From the NCBI GenBank assembly GCA_002298915.1, contig DBML01000021.1:1-64000 (forward strand): a DNA stretch of 64,000 nucleotides. The letters are read 5' to 3'. The translations under genes and the position numbers were made by a program. The notes under the pieces are model-generated. The model was given only the letters and a program-made list of their open reading frames with translations, was not told where the DNA came from and ran no database searches. This document shows, piece after piece, positions 1 to 7,792 of the stretch; the first letter of the stretch is position 1; each line of letters opens with the position of its first letter. This stretch comes from Clostridium sp. UBA699 (GTDB taxonomy: Bacteria; Bacillota; Clostridia; Clostridiales; Clostridiaceae).

Positions 1-135
1 GCAGTTTCTAAGCGAAATATACACAAAAAGAACCACATTGACACTCTTTACCATTTGTGATGTATTAATGAATTCATACCTAATATAAAAATTCTTATTG
101 ATTTAGTATAAGTTAAAGAAAACTGGACATAATAT

Positions 136-173
136 AAAAAAGGGAACCTTACAGCTGTAACTGCTGGGCTCCC
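136..173 (-). terminator. intrinsic terminator of the sigma-like gene
   Basis: Read on the minus strand, GGGAGCC (173-167) pairs with GGTTCCC (148-142), with one G-U pair, and is followed by a run of six U from the A-run at 136-141. It lies just past the stop of the minus-strand gene at 180. Confidence 0.75.
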
Positions 174-179
174 ATAGTT

Positions 180-791
180 CTAAGATTTGTAAAGCCTGCT
201 CACTTCAGGAGTAGCCATCAAAGCCTTGACTTTGCTTTTTAGCCTGCATTTCCTCTGGCGCAAGGCTTCGCTGCTGATGTTTTCTGATTTCCTTATCTGT
301 GAAAGATCTTTGTCATCCAGCAATGCCTTGAACAGCAGAAGCTCTTTGTTGTTGAGCGAAGGGATTATGTGCCCCTGAACAAGGTTCTCGAAAATGACGT
401 TTTCCACAGTCTCGTTTTCGATAGAGCTGTTCGACCGGCAAGCCACCCTATCGAAAATAGGCGATTCATTTGTTTCCTCATTCACGACCTTGCATTCAGG
501 ATTCCTTACAAAGCGTCTCATGTAGCCGTCGATATTGTTCCTGAACATCCTCTTGGTGAAGGCATCCAGCTGGGGTTTGGAGAATCCTTTGAATTGGGGA
601 CCCTTTTCCAACAGGGAAATAAGGCACAGCTGCTTCACATCATCAACGTGGAGATTCCCGTACTGTCTGTAGTAATTCCGCATGTAGTAATGCCTGGCGT
701 AGCCTTTGTAGGCCGAAAATGCTGCCTCAATCGCAGCAGGATCTTGAAGCTTGAGTCTGGCTATAATGTCATCAGTGTTCGACAATAACAT
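180..791 (-). CDS. sigma-70-family-like RNA polymerase sigma factor
   Basis: A 203-residue protein with the layout of a small alternative sigma factor. Residues about 10-95 resemble region 2 (aromatic and basic helices around YARHYYMRNYYRQYG and the MFRNNIDGYMRRF segment). Residues about 140-195 form a region 4-like helix-turn-helix (NNKELLLFKALLDDKDLSQI then SEALRQRKCRLKSK). The linker between them is acidic and variable. The family directs core polymerase to a restricted set of promoters. It is transcribed divergently from the sortase operon, with its own promoter in the shared spacer, so control of that operon is a reasonable but untested guess. No anti-sigma gene is next to it. The family call is fairly secure; the regulon is unknown. 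Confidence 0.7.
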   Translation of the reverse strand: MLLSNTDDIIARLKLQDPAAIEAAFSAYKGYARHYYMRNYYRQYGNLHVDDVKQLCLISLLEKGPQFKGFSKPQLDAFTKRMFRNNIDGYMRRFVRNPECKVVNEETNESPIFDRVACRSNSSIENETVENVIFENLVQGHIIPSLNNKELLLFKALLDDKDLSQIRKSENISSEALRQRKCRLKSKVKALMATPEVSRLYKS

Positions 792-862
792 TTAACATGG
801 CACATCCCTTCAAGTATTATAAAGTGCACGTAAGAAACGGTACACTATAACTATGACACATT

Positions 863-890
863 ATTATAGAATTTTGTGACATAAAGTCAA
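863..890 (-). promoter_or_regulatory. promoter of the sigma-like gene
   Basis: On the minus strand, TTGACT (890-885), a 16 bp spacer and TATAAT (868-863) make a near-consensus housekeeping promoter about 70 bp upstream of the start codon. Confidence 0.65.
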
Positions 891-943
891 AATATTACAA
901 AAAATTTACCGCTGTGTTCGCCATGAGAACAACTGGAAAATCA

Positions 944-972
944 TAGACAAAAATGTGATTGAGTACTATAAT
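944..972 (+). promoter_or_regulatory. promoter of the sorted-protein/sortase operon
   Basis: TAGACA (944-949), a 17 bp spacer and TATAAT (967-972) precede the 1032 start by about 60 bp. The GGGGG ribosome site sits at 1020-1024. Confidence 0.65.
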
Positions 973-1031
973 TGTATTATGCTGATTATCAAAAAATGCA
1001 ATAATAAATATTCTGACAAGGGGGATTTCAA

Positions 1032-1556
1032 ATGAAATTAGCTAAAATGTTTTCAACGTTGGTTCTTTCGCTCGTCATGGTTGTAGGCGCGGCCTCAGCA
1101 GCTCTCGCAGCTCCTAACGACGATGTCATCAGTGCTCTAAAGGCAAACCATGTGCCTAACGATTACATAATCCAGGCAGAGAACTACCTGAAGAACCACA
1201 CATTGACAAAATCACAGGCAGATGCGGTCATAGTCCAGATAGAGAAGGCGAACGACTTTATGGAAGCCGCAGGCACAAAGAGCATCGGAGAATTGAGCTA
1301 CAGCCAGCAGCAAGTACTTGCAAACTGCGTTTACGCTGCAGGCGATGCTATAGGGCTTGACGTATCGCTCACAAAGCTTTCGAACGGTTCGATCAAAGTA
1401 ACAGCGAAGGATGCTTCAGGAAAAACTGTGGTGGACTTCACATCATCAAGCGTTAAGCAGACAGGCTTGAACAACTCGTTCGTATTCGGCGGAATGCTGC
1501 TGCTGGTTCTCTCAGCAGGATCGTTCATAGTTCTTAGAAAAAGGGCATTAGCGTAA
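1032..1556 (+). CDS. secreted wall-sorted surface protein with VKQTG sorting signal
   Basis: A 174-residue exported protein. Residues 1-27 are a classic signal peptide (KLAKMFSTLVLSLVMVVGAA, cleavage after AALAA). The mature part is helical up to about residue 100, then a short beta region (VSLTKLSNGSIKVTAKDASGK). The C-terminus is a sortase tripartite signal: VKQTG at 141-145, a hydrophobic span at about 149-167 and a basic RKR tail. It is not LPXTG but has the same spacing, and a class D sortase gene follows 15 bp later, so that enzyme is the likely partner. The biological role of the surface protein is unknown. Confidence 0.75.
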   Translation: MKLAKMFSTLVLSLVMVVGAASAALAAPNDDVISALKANHVPNDYIIQAENYLKNHTLTKSQADAVIVQIEKANDFMEAAGTKSIGELSYSQQQVLANCVYAAGDAIGLDVSLTKLSNGSIKVTAKDASGKTVVDFTSSSVKQTGLNNSFVFGGMLLLVLSAGSFIVLRKRALA

Positions 1557-1571
1557 AAACGGAGGAAACCC

Positions 1572-2198
1572 ATGAGAAAGAAAAGCTCAGGGGGTAATGT
1601 ACATAAAAAGGGAGGATGGGGGATTCTTATCGGAATCCCCCTCTCCCTTTTTGTATGCGGCATTATCCTCATAACCTTAGGGACATACAACTACATGAAA
1701 TCCGCTTATTTCCTGACTGGTATGTTCCTTGAGCACGAACACAGCGAATCAGAAACAGCCAGCGACAGCAAAAGCATCTACCCCGACTATGGCGAAGAGT
1801 TTGGCAGCCTCTTGATAGTCTCCGCCGGCATCGATGCGCCCGTGTTTAACGGAGACTCCGACGAGGAGCTTAACAAGGGCATCGGCCATTACTTCGGCTC
1901 CAGGTACCCCGGCGAGAACGGCAAGGTGGTGCTGTCAGGCCACAGGAACACCGTCTTCAAGAACCTAGGCAAGGCCAAGATAGGGGATGCTGTAGTGTTC
2001 GAGACAAACTACGGGACCTACACCTACAAGGTTGAGGGGATCAGGATAACCACAGGCACCGACAAGACCATAACGGACGCCGCAGACGGCAGCGAAACCC
2101 TCGTGCTTTACACCTGCTATCCCTTCAATTATATAGGAAACGCTCCGAACAGGTACGTCGTAACCTGCACCCTGGTGAAGGGAGGTGCGCAGCGATGA
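1572..2198 (+). CDS. class D-type sortase
   Basis: A 208-residue membrane-anchored transpeptidase. An N-terminal transmembrane segment (about 16-38) leads to an extracellular sortase barrel. The catalytic residues are visible: His124 in SGHRNT, Cys182 in LYTCYPF and Arg194 in NRYVVTC. The TLVLYTCYPF context is typical of class D enzymes, which cleave a sorting signal and join the acyl product to the wall. The AACGGAGGAAACCC site fixes the ATG. Its substrate is probably the immediately upstream VKQTG protein. Its stop overlaps the next start by 4 bp, so the three genes are one operon. Confidence 0.9.
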   Translation: MRKKSSGGNVHKKGGWGILIGIPLSLFVCGIILITLGTYNYMKSAYFLTGMFLEHEHSESETASDSKSIYPDYGEEFGSLLIVSAGIDAPVFNGDSDEELNKGIGHYFGSRYPGENGKVVLSGHRNTVFKNLGKAKIGDAVVFETNYGTYTYKVEGIRITTGTDKTITDAADGSETLVLYTCYPFNYIGNAPNRYVVTCTLVKGGAQR

Positions 2199-3031
2199 AG
2201 AGCCTCAAGGAAATAGCCAGATTCGTTTTAGCCATGGTAATAATGCTGAGCACCCTGGCTTTAGCACTCTCCATATTCACAAGGACAACTATGCTTAGCC
2301 CGTCCTTCTACATGCACAGACTGGACAAAGCAAGCTACTTCACATACCTGGACCAGGAAATACAGGCAGGCTTTAAGAACTACAGCTTAATAACCTCAAT
2401 CCCGGAAATCGTGTTCAGCAGCGCTGTTGACAGCGATGAGATCAGGAGCCTCACTGAGCAAAACATAGAAAACACCATGGCATACATCAAGCACGAAAGG
2501 GATTATGAGGACGTGAAGCTCGACCAGAGCGGCATCGATTCTGCTGTTAGGAAATACGCAGCGGAGCTGACCGGGGAGGAAAGCCAGCTCAGCACAGTCA
2601 CGCAGGAAGCTTCAGACATCGTAAACAGCCACGCCGTCCTCTTCGACGTATCAGCAGTCAAGAAGTACAGCCAGTTCCAGAGCCTTAGGACTGCTATGTA
2701 CATGCTCTACAGCAGCATCTACGCTATAGGCGCATTTCTTTTTGCTCTCGGAATGGTTCTTTTCCTCTCATCAAGGAAAACGCCCGGAGCATTCCAACTC
2801 TGGCTGGGAGGGTCGCTCATAGCGTCGTCGCTCATTATCCTTGTACCTACGGTAATGGGCTTCCTGTTCAACGTTCCCTACAGGTTCGCGGTCGAGAACT
2901 ACTACCTGAAGGTGGGCCTTAGCAGCATCATGGTGGGATACCTGGACAGCCTCGCCGTAATCGGAGCGATAATGCTGGCCGCCGGAGCCGAGATACTCTA
3001 TCTGGGTATGAGAAGGACTGCAGCCAAATAG
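2195..3031 (+). CDS. integral membrane protein of the sortase operon
   Basis: A 278-residue protein I do not recognise. One hydrophobic segment lies at about 8-28, then a soluble, helical, charged extracytoplasmic domain (about 30-165), then three transmembrane segments at about 168-190, 202-224 and 246-268 and a short basic tail. It is translationally coupled to the sortase gene through an ATGA-type overlap with SD AGGGAGGTG. Its position suggests a helper for sorting or a sensor of the surface protein, but no motif shows an activity. Confidence 0.6.
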   Translation: MKSLKEIARFVLAMVIMLSTLALALSIFTRTTMLSPSFYMHRLDKASYFTYLDQEIQAGFKNYSLITSIPEIVFSSAVDSDEIRSLTEQNIENTMAYIKHERDYEDVKLDQSGIDSAVRKYAAELTGEESQLSTVTQEASDIVNSHAVLFDVSAVKKYSQFQSLRTAMYMLYSSIYAIGAFLFALGMVLFLSSRKTPGAFQLWLGGSLIASSLIILVPTVMGFLFNVPYRFAVENYYLKVGLSSIMVGYLDSLAVIGAIMLAAGAEILYLGMRRTAAK

Positions 3032-3052
3032 AACTTAGGAGGTAGAAAGGCC

Positions 3053-3820
3053 ATGATCAAGATACAAAACACGGAAAACCTTGCTGGGGTCACAATAAGC
3101 GGGGATTACGACGACCTGAGCAACCTTGTGGATGCATTCTATGCTATTACAATCTTCGATGACAACAAGAAGCACAGTAGATGCATAGACATGTCAACAT
3201 ACCTTCTTGGACTTTGCTACGAAATCAGGCATGCCTATATGGGGGACAGGGAGGTGGAGCTTGTAGAGAACAACATGGACGAGGAGAAGATGAAGTGGCA
3301 TTCAATCATCGCTCCGAAGAAAAACCTCAACTTCAAATGCAAAATATTTTATCCGGAGATGTTCTACCACATGCTCGCAATGAACAAGCTTATAGAGATC
3401 AGGATCACTGAGCTCACAAAGACAAGATATGCCGCGGATGCCCTCGACAGGAGGGTGATATGGGACGACACAATAGCTGCGATCCGCTACTTCCAGGCCG
3501 CGTTCGCAAAATGCGTTAAGGAAACCCTGCCTCCTGCATCATACAACCGGTGGCTGAGCTTCATGAACAAGAGCGACATACACATCCAGGCCATGGGCCA
3601 TCAGTTTATGGACGTCCTGAACATCAATTACCTAAATATGTCCAGGGAAAAAAGGCTTAAGAACCTCAACACCATAGCGAGGAGGATAGCGGAATTCTGG
3701 GACGACGAGGAGTGGCAGGATATAGACAGAGTACTCGAGGCAGGCGCAAAAAAATACGGCTGTCCCAAGAGAGACGTCAGACTCGTCGGCGTCGAGTACC
3801 CGGACGAAATCGAATGGTAG
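3053..3820 (+). CDS. conserved cytoplasmic protein (DUF6904-like)
   Basis: A 255-residue soluble protein without signal or membrane segments. The N-terminus (GVTISGDYDDLSNLVDAFYA) and central CYEIRHAYMGDREVE resemble an uncharacterised clostridial family that I tentatively equate with DUF6904; this match is from memory. It is rich in Trp, Arg and acidic residues and has no obvious catalytic motif. AGGAGGTAGAAAGGCC precedes the ATG. It follows the sortase operon by 21 bp and may be cotranscribed. The promoter of the next gene overlaps its stop codon. Confidence 0.5.
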   Translation: MIKIQNTENLAGVTISGDYDDLSNLVDAFYAITIFDDNKKHSRCIDMSTYLLGLCYEIRHAYMGDREVELVENNMDEEKMKWHSIIAPKKNLNFKCKIFYPEMFYHMLAMNKLIEIRITELTKTRYAADALDRRVIWDDTIAAIRYFQAAFAKCVKETLPPASYNRWLSFMNKSDIHIQAMGHQFMDVLNINYLNMSREKRLKNLNTIARRIAEFWDDEEWQDIDRVLEAGAKKYGCPKRDVRLVGVEYPDEIEW

Positions 3821-3846
3821 ACAAACCACCCCCCGGGTGCTAAAAT
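3818..3846 (+). promoter_or_regulatory. promoter of the first LCP gene
   Basis: TAGACA (3818-3823), a 17 bp spacer and TAAAAT (3841-3846) place transcription start near 3853, just before the riboswitch aptamer. The -35 box overlaps the stop codon of the preceding gene. Confidence 0.6.
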
Positions 3847-3860
3847 TGTCTTATAAAAGA

Positions 3861-3937
3861 AATGGAAGCTATGATGCGCATCCAGAAATATGGTCACTTG
3901 GGATGCTGCAGAGCCAATAGTGAAACCGCTCCATTGG
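3861..3937 (+). ncRNA. c-di-GMP-II riboswitch aptamer (first copy)
   Basis: The segment matches the class II cyclic-di-GMP aptamer in order: GGAAGCTATGATG, a hairpin GCATCC/GGATGC enclosing TGGTCACTTG, then GAGCCAATAGTGAAACC and the closing strand CTCCATT. P1 is AATGGA (3861-3866) with TCCATT (3930-3935). The pseudoknot strands read TCAC/GTGA where the crystallised clostridial example has GCAC/GUGC, a compensatory change that supports real pairing. The 3' strand of P1 is also the 5' arm of the following terminator, so ligand binding should prevent termination (an ON switch). Confidence 0.9.
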
Positions 3938-3962
3938 GAATGTATTTCCGGTGGAGTTTTTT
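3929..3962 (+). terminator. riboswitch expression-platform terminator
   Basis: CTCCATTGGGAA (3929-3940), loop TGTA and TTTCCGGTGGAG (3945-3956) form a 12 bp stem followed by TTTTTT. It competes with P1 of the aptamer for CTCCATT. Confidence 0.88.
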
Positions 3963-4026
3963 AATTTCAGATTTCTCTCTATGGTTGCGGTTGCATTTGT
4001 TTAAGACCTTGGGGAAGGTGTTTGAA

Positions 4027-5046
4027 ATGATAAAAAAGCGAAGCGCCAAGATATTCCTGGCCGCAATTGCGCTGGTTGCGGTTATAGCAGCAGGAGGCTA
4101 TGCATACACGTACTACCAGCTGAGCCAGATAAAGCACGTGGCTATACCAGATTCGGACGAGGAGCTGGGCATAGGGAATGGGGAAGGCACCGGCAAAGCT
4201 GACGGCTCCGAAGATCAGGACAGCCAGCAGCAGCCGGCGGTCCAGGAGCAGCCTGCGGAAGAGCAGCTCGTTGAACCGGCAGAAGACCCCGATACCGTCA
4301 ACATAGCCCTGTTCGGGGTTGAAAGGCAGGAAGGCGAGAGGTACGGCCGTTCGGATTCGATCATAATACTCAGCATCGACTACAGGCACAGCAAGATAAA
4401 GCTTTCCTCCATCATGAGGGACACCTACGTATACATCGAAGGCCACGGCAGGACAAAGCTCAACCACGCTTATGCCTACGGAGGGCCTGCGTTGGCTATA
4501 AAGACCATCAACAGCAACTTCGGCCTCAACATTAAGGAGTTCGTCACCGTCAACTTCGAGGGCTTCAAGAGGACGGTGGATCTGCTGGGCGGGGTCCAGA
4601 TGGAAATAAAGGATTACGAGCTCCCGACCATGCGGACAGTAGGAATTTACTCTGCAGGCACCTACAACCTGACAGGGGAGCAGGCGCTGGCTTATGCGAG
4701 GATAAGGAAGCAGGGCAACGGAGACTATGAAAGGACGGACAGGCAGCGAAGGGTCCTTGAGGCGATCTTCGAGAAGATAAAGGGCGCCGGAATAGTCAAG
4801 TTCCCGTCCATCGCTTCAGCGATCGTCCCGCATTCAGAAACAAGCCTGAGCGCAGACGAGATAATGAAACTGGGTACCTCGGTTTTCGCGCACAGGATAA
4901 CAGCCCTTGAAGAGGTAAGGTTCCCGCTAGACAGCGTAAGCCAGGAGAGGACCATAAACGGGGTGTGGTACCTGGTGACGGACCTGGATGAAACCTCGCG
5001 GCAGATGAAGGAGTTCATCTACGATGACACGAATCCTTTGGAATGA
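4027..5046 (+). CDS. LytR-CpsA-Psr (LCP) family wall glycopolymer ligase
   Basis: A 339-residue membrane-anchored enzyme. It has a short basic N-terminus, a transmembrane helix at about 9-28, a Gln/Glu/Pro-rich linker (about 50-90), and the LCP catalytic domain. LCP landmarks are visible: RSDSIIILSIDYRHSKIKLS, the SIMRDTYV strand, the KLNHAYAYGG motif and a late RTDRQRRVLEAI arginine helix. The family transfers lipid-pyrophosphate-linked glycans such as teichoic acid or capsule to peptidoglycan outside the membrane. The ATG at 4027 follows GGGGAAGGTG and the riboswitch leader. It opens the polysaccharide locus and has a paralogue at 35704 with the same kind of leader. Confidence 0.9.
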   Translation: MIKKRSAKIFLAAIALVAVIAAGGYAYTYYQLSQIKHVAIPDSDEELGIGNGEGTGKADGSEDQDSQQQPAVQEQPAEEQLVEPAEDPDTVNIALFGVERQEGERYGRSDSIIILSIDYRHSKIKLSSIMRDTYVYIEGHGRTKLNHAYAYGGPALAIKTINSNFGLNIKEFVTVNFEGFKRTVDLLGGVQMEIKDYELPTMRTVGIYSAGTYNLTGEQALAYARIRKQGNGDYERTDRQRRVLEAIFEKIKGAGIVKFPSIASAIVPHSETSLSADEIMKLGTSVFAHRITALEEVRFPLDSVSQERTINGVWYLVTDLDETSRQMKEFIYDDTNPLE

Positions 5047-5053
5047 AGCAGGG

Positions 5054-5094
5054 GCCGGACGACAGCACCAAGATCGTCCGGCTTGATCTTTTTT
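5054..5094 (+). terminator. intrinsic terminator after the first LCP gene
   Basis: GCCGGACGA (5054-5062) pairs with TCGTCCGGC (5074-5082), then a T-rich tract ends in TTTTTT. It makes the first LCP gene monocistronic. Confidence 0.85.
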
Positions 5095-5123
5095 GCAAAA
5101 ATTCAGAATTGAACAAATAGTTG

Positions 5124-5152
5124 TTGAAAACTCCGCACCAAAGTGATATTCT
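5124..5152 (+). promoter_or_regulatory. promoter of cysteine synthase
   Basis: TTGAAA (5124-5129), a 17 bp spacer and TATTCT (5147-5152). Confidence 0.6.
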
Positions 5153-5186
5153 ATTTAGTAATAATTCTGAAGGGGTGATAGGCAAG

Positions 5187-6116
5187 ATGAGATTCAACAA
5201 CATACTCGAAACCGTGGGGCGCACGCCGCTGGTCAGGATAAACAGGCTCAACCCTAATCCAAAGGTCCAGCTATACGCAAAGATGGAGGGCTTCAACCCT
5301 TCCGGCAGCATAAAGGACAGGATAGCCCTAAATATGATAGAGCAGGCTGAACACACAGGGGCGCTCAAAAAAGGCAAAACGATAATCGAGGCCACCTCCG
5401 GCAACACGGGGATAGGGCTTGCCATGGTTGCCACCGTAAAAGGGTATGACCTTGAGATAGTGATGGCGGAGAACGTTTCGATCGAGAGGCGGAAGATGCT
5501 GACCTCCCTCGGGGCAAAGATAATACTCACAGAGGCCGCACTGGGCACGGACGGTGCGATAATAAAGGCCGACGAGCTCGTTGCAGCAAACCCCGACAAG
5601 TACTTCATGCCAAACCAGTATGCAAACGAAGACAACATAATGGCCCACTTCTCGAATACCGCCAAGGAGATATGGGAGGACACGGAGGGCAAGGTAACCC
5701 ATTTCGTATCCTCTGTGGGGACAGGTGGAACTCTCATGGGAACCGGTATGGGGCTGAAGTCGCGAAACCCTGACATAAAGCTTGTGGAGGCCCACCCTGA
5801 ATGCCAGCACAAGATACAGGGTCTCAAAAACATGCTCGAATCGATCGTGCCTAAGATATACGATCCAAAAAAAATAGACCAAAGCGTTATGGTGGAATCT
5901 GAAGCAGCCTTCAACATGGCAAGGCAGATAGCCCTGAAGGAAGGTATGTTCGTAGGCATGAGCAGCGGCGCTGCTCTGGTCGCAGCGCTCGAATGCATAA
6001 AAGGCCTTGAGGAAGGCGTTGTCGTCGTCCTCTTCCCCGACAGAGGGGAAAAATACCTCAGCACAGAACTGTTCAACTGCCCGCTCGCAGAAGGAGAACC
6101 CTGTCCGAACAAATGA
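5187..6116 (+). CDS. cysK: cysteine synthase (O-acetylserine sulfhydrylase)
   Basis: A 309-residue PLP enzyme of fold type II that makes cysteine from O-acetylserine and sulfide. The PLP lysine is Lys43 in SGSIKDRIA, the phosphate/substrate loop SGNTG lies at about 70-75, and the glycine loop GTGGTLMGTG at about 180. The C-terminal FPDRGEKYLST is typical. A longer frame opens at 5121, but that codon overlaps the promoter; the ATG at 5187 follows AGGGGTGA. It stands alone between terminators. The tail ends in Cys-containing NCPLAEGEPCPNK. A cystathionine-beta-synthase-like role cannot be excluded. Confidence 0.88.
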   Translation: MRFNNILETVGRTPLVRINRLNPNPKVQLYAKMEGFNPSGSIKDRIALNMIEQAEHTGALKKGKTIIEATSGNTGIGLAMVATVKGYDLEIVMAENVSIERRKMLTSLGAKIILTEAALGTDGAIIKADELVAANPDKYFMPNQYANEDNIMAHFSNTAKEIWEDTEGKVTHFVSSVGTGGTLMGTGMGLKSRNPDIKLVEAHPECQHKIQGLKNMLESIVPKIYDPKKIDQSVMVESEAAFNMARQIALKEGMFVGMSSGAALVAALECIKGLEEGVVVVLFPDRGEKYLSTELFNCPLAEGEPCPNK

Positions 6117-6135
6117 CAAGGTTCTCCTTGTCTTT
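6091..6135 (+). terminator. weak hairpin after cysK
   Basis: AAGGAGAACC (6091-6100, inside the end of the gene) pairs perfectly with GGTTCTCCTT (6120-6129). The tail (GTCTTTCC) is only moderately U-rich. Confidence 0.5.
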
Positions 6136-6164
6136 CCAACGCTTTTGAATTGTCACAATTTGCA

Positions 6165-6201
6165 GAATTTTCTTTACCTAAAGTGCAAAAAATGTTACTA
6201 T
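6165..6201 (+). promoter_or_regulatory. locus-type promoter, copy A
   Basis: GAATTTTC (6165-6172) abuts TTTACC (6173-6178); after a 17 bp spacer ending in TG plus one base comes TACTAT (6196-6201). It drives the Wzz/BY-kinase block and shares its architecture with copies at 24494, 25633, 28890, 32433 and (partly) 41504. Confidence 0.7.
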
Positions 6202-6247
6202 TATGTTAATAAACAATACGAAACATCGCTTAAAGGGGGCATTCGAG

Positions 6248-6931
6248 ATGGATCATACGATCGATTTGAGGGAAATAGTCCATGCAGTCAAGAAACGTAT
6301 CCTCATGATCATTGGGATTACTGCATTCTGCACGGCAGCTGCGGTACTTGTGAGCAACTATGTGCTGAAGCCGGTTTATGAAGCCAAGACAAGCATAATA
6401 ATAAGCAAGCCATCTACGGGAACCACCGTAACAACGACCTACAACGATGTACTCATGTACCAGAACCTGATAAGGACCTATTCTGAGATAGCGAAATCGA
6501 AATCCGTGGCCAAGCTTGCTGCAGAAAAGCTTGGCAACAAATATACCGCGCAGGAAATCATGAACGCTACCGATATTTCTCCGGAGACAAACACCCAGAT
6601 CATGACCATAAGCGCCTTGAGCGGAACACCGGAGGCTGCAAAAGAGATTGCCACGGCAATTTCGGATTCATTCATTGCGCAGAGCGCAGTAGTATATCCA
6701 AGCGGCAACGTTATTAAAGTGATCGATGAGGCAGAAATCCCGCAGACTCCTGTACAGCCAAACAAAAGGCTGAATACAATCCTGGGGCTGATTCTGGGGC
6801 TTCTCCTTTCAGTTGGGACTGTGGTGCTTCTAGAGTACATGGACAGAAGCATCAGGACGGAGGAGGACGTGGCAAAGTATCTGAACGATCTACCCGTCGT
6901 GGGGATAATTCCTAAGGATGTGAGGCGATAG
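6248..6931 (+). CDS. Wzz/CapA-type chain-length regulator and BY-kinase activator
   Basis: A 227-residue membrane protein with two transmembrane helices, at about 17-38 and 176-197, flanking an extracytoplasmic domain (YEAKTSIIISKPSTGTT onward). A cytoplasmic tail ends in GIIPKDVRR. This is the Gram-positive adaptor that activates the separate cytoplasmic tyrosine kinase encoded 2 bp downstream and sets polysaccharide length. The Pro-rich PQTPVQPNKRLN motif before the second helix is a Wzz hallmark. The ATG at 6248 follows AAAGGGGGC. Confidence 0.88.
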   Translation: MDHTIDLREIVHAVKKRILMIIGITAFCTAAAVLVSNYVLKPVYEAKTSIIISKPSTGTTVTTTYNDVLMYQNLIRTYSEIAKSKSVAKLAAEKLGNKYTAQEIMNATDISPETNTQIMTISALSGTPEAAKEIATAISDSFIAQSAVVYPSGNVIKVIDEAEIPQTPVQPNKRLNTILGLILGLLLSVGTVVLLEYMDRSIRTEEDVAKYLNDLPVVGIIPKDVRR

Positions 6932-6933
6932 AG

Positions 6934-7626
6934 ATGGAGAAATTAGATCTTATAACCGTCAGGAATCCTAATTCGGCACAGGCTGAGGCGTATAGGACGC
7001 TGAGGACAAACATTCAGTACTCATCCATTGACAAGAAAGCACAGGTGGTCTGCATAACCAGTGCCGGCCCTGGTGAAGGGAAATCGACTGTAAGCTCAAA
7101 CCTGGCAATCGTCATGGCCGAGTCGGGGAAAAAGACGCTGCTCATAGACTGCGATCTGAGGAAGCCGACAGTCCATAAAGGGTTTTCAGTGTCCAACAGC
7201 ACTGGGCTCTCCGACCTCCTTGCAGGTAAGGCGGTGTTTGAAAAGGCGGTCCAGGAATCCGGGATAGAAAGCCTGCAGGTTCTGACTTCGGGCACGAAGC
7301 CGCCGAACCCTTCCGAACTTCTAGCCTCCTCCAAGATGAAGAAATTCATCACCGCACTTAGGACTATGTACGATTTCATAATCATAGACACGCCGCCGGT
7401 GCTCCTGGTAACGGACGCTCAGCTTCTTTCGGAATGCTCAGATGGCTACCTTTTGGTGCTAGCGTCGGGACAGGTCGACAAGGAAGCTGCAGCCAAGGCG
7501 CAGAAGCTCCTTGAAAAGGTCAACGCCAAGATACTCGGAGCCGTGCTCAACAAGTTCGATTCAGCCAAGGGCGGCTACTACGGCTATTACGGGAAGTCCT
7601 ATTACGGTTCCCAGGAAGAAAAATAG
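6934..7626 (+). CDS. BY-type tyrosine-protein kinase (CpsD/CapB family)
   Basis: A 230-residue cytoplasmic kinase that autophosphorylates C-terminal tyrosines and cycles polysaccharide assembly. Walker A is GPGEGKST (45-52), Walker A' is LLIDCDLRKP near residue 70 and Walker B is IIIDTPP near 150. The C-terminal tail carries a tyrosine cluster, GGYYGYYGKSYYG, the expected phosphorylation site. It lies directly behind the membrane activator with almost no gap. No separate phosphotyrosine phosphatase (PHP type) is encoded in the window. Confidence 0.92.
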   Translation: MEKLDLITVRNPNSAQAEAYRTLRTNIQYSSIDKKAQVVCITSAGPGEGKSTVSSNLAIVMAESGKKTLLIDCDLRKPTVHKGFSVSNSTGLSDLLAGKAVFEKAVQESGIESLQVLTSGTKPPNPSELLASSKMKKFITALRTMYDFIIIDTPPVLLVTDAQLLSECSDGYLLVLASGQVDKEAAAKAQKLLEKVNAKILGAVLNKFDSAKGGYYGYYGKSYYGSQEEK

Positions 7627-7651
7627 AATAATCAAAAAACGGAGGTGAAAA

Positions 7652-7747
7652 ATGAGGTGAATTAAAGCCGTGAAGGGATGCTCCTGTCATCTGCAGGCTG
7701 CTTTGATTGATTGCTCATTTTTGCTTCTTTTTGTATCGGTAAAATAA
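7652..7747 (+). other. candidate leader: two-codon minigene and 25-residue ORF in a structured spacer
   Basis: GGAGGTGA precedes ATG AGG TGA (7652-7660), a minimal open frame with a near-perfect ribosome site. A second GAGGTGA lies nine bases before a GTG (7670) that opens 25 codons ending at 7747, rich in Cys and Leu. The spacer also has an imperfect long hairpin (arms AATGAG/CTCATT and AAAGC/GCTTT) followed by T-rich sequence. It could be an attenuator for ugd. No known element was recognised and translation is unproven. Confidence 0.3.
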
Positions 7748-7792
7748 CCCTTTAATTCTAAAATATTCAACGGAGTAAGTGAGGTGTCCGTC

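Noticed and set aside
1..179. A gene or RNA at the left edge
   Set aside because: Only A/T-rich sequence and the terminator at 136 were seen; no frame with a ribosome site.
3861..3962. The repeated leader at 3861 and 35546 as a MITE or insertion element
   Set aside because: The shared parts are the riboswitch core, with compensatory changes and no terminal repeats or target duplication.
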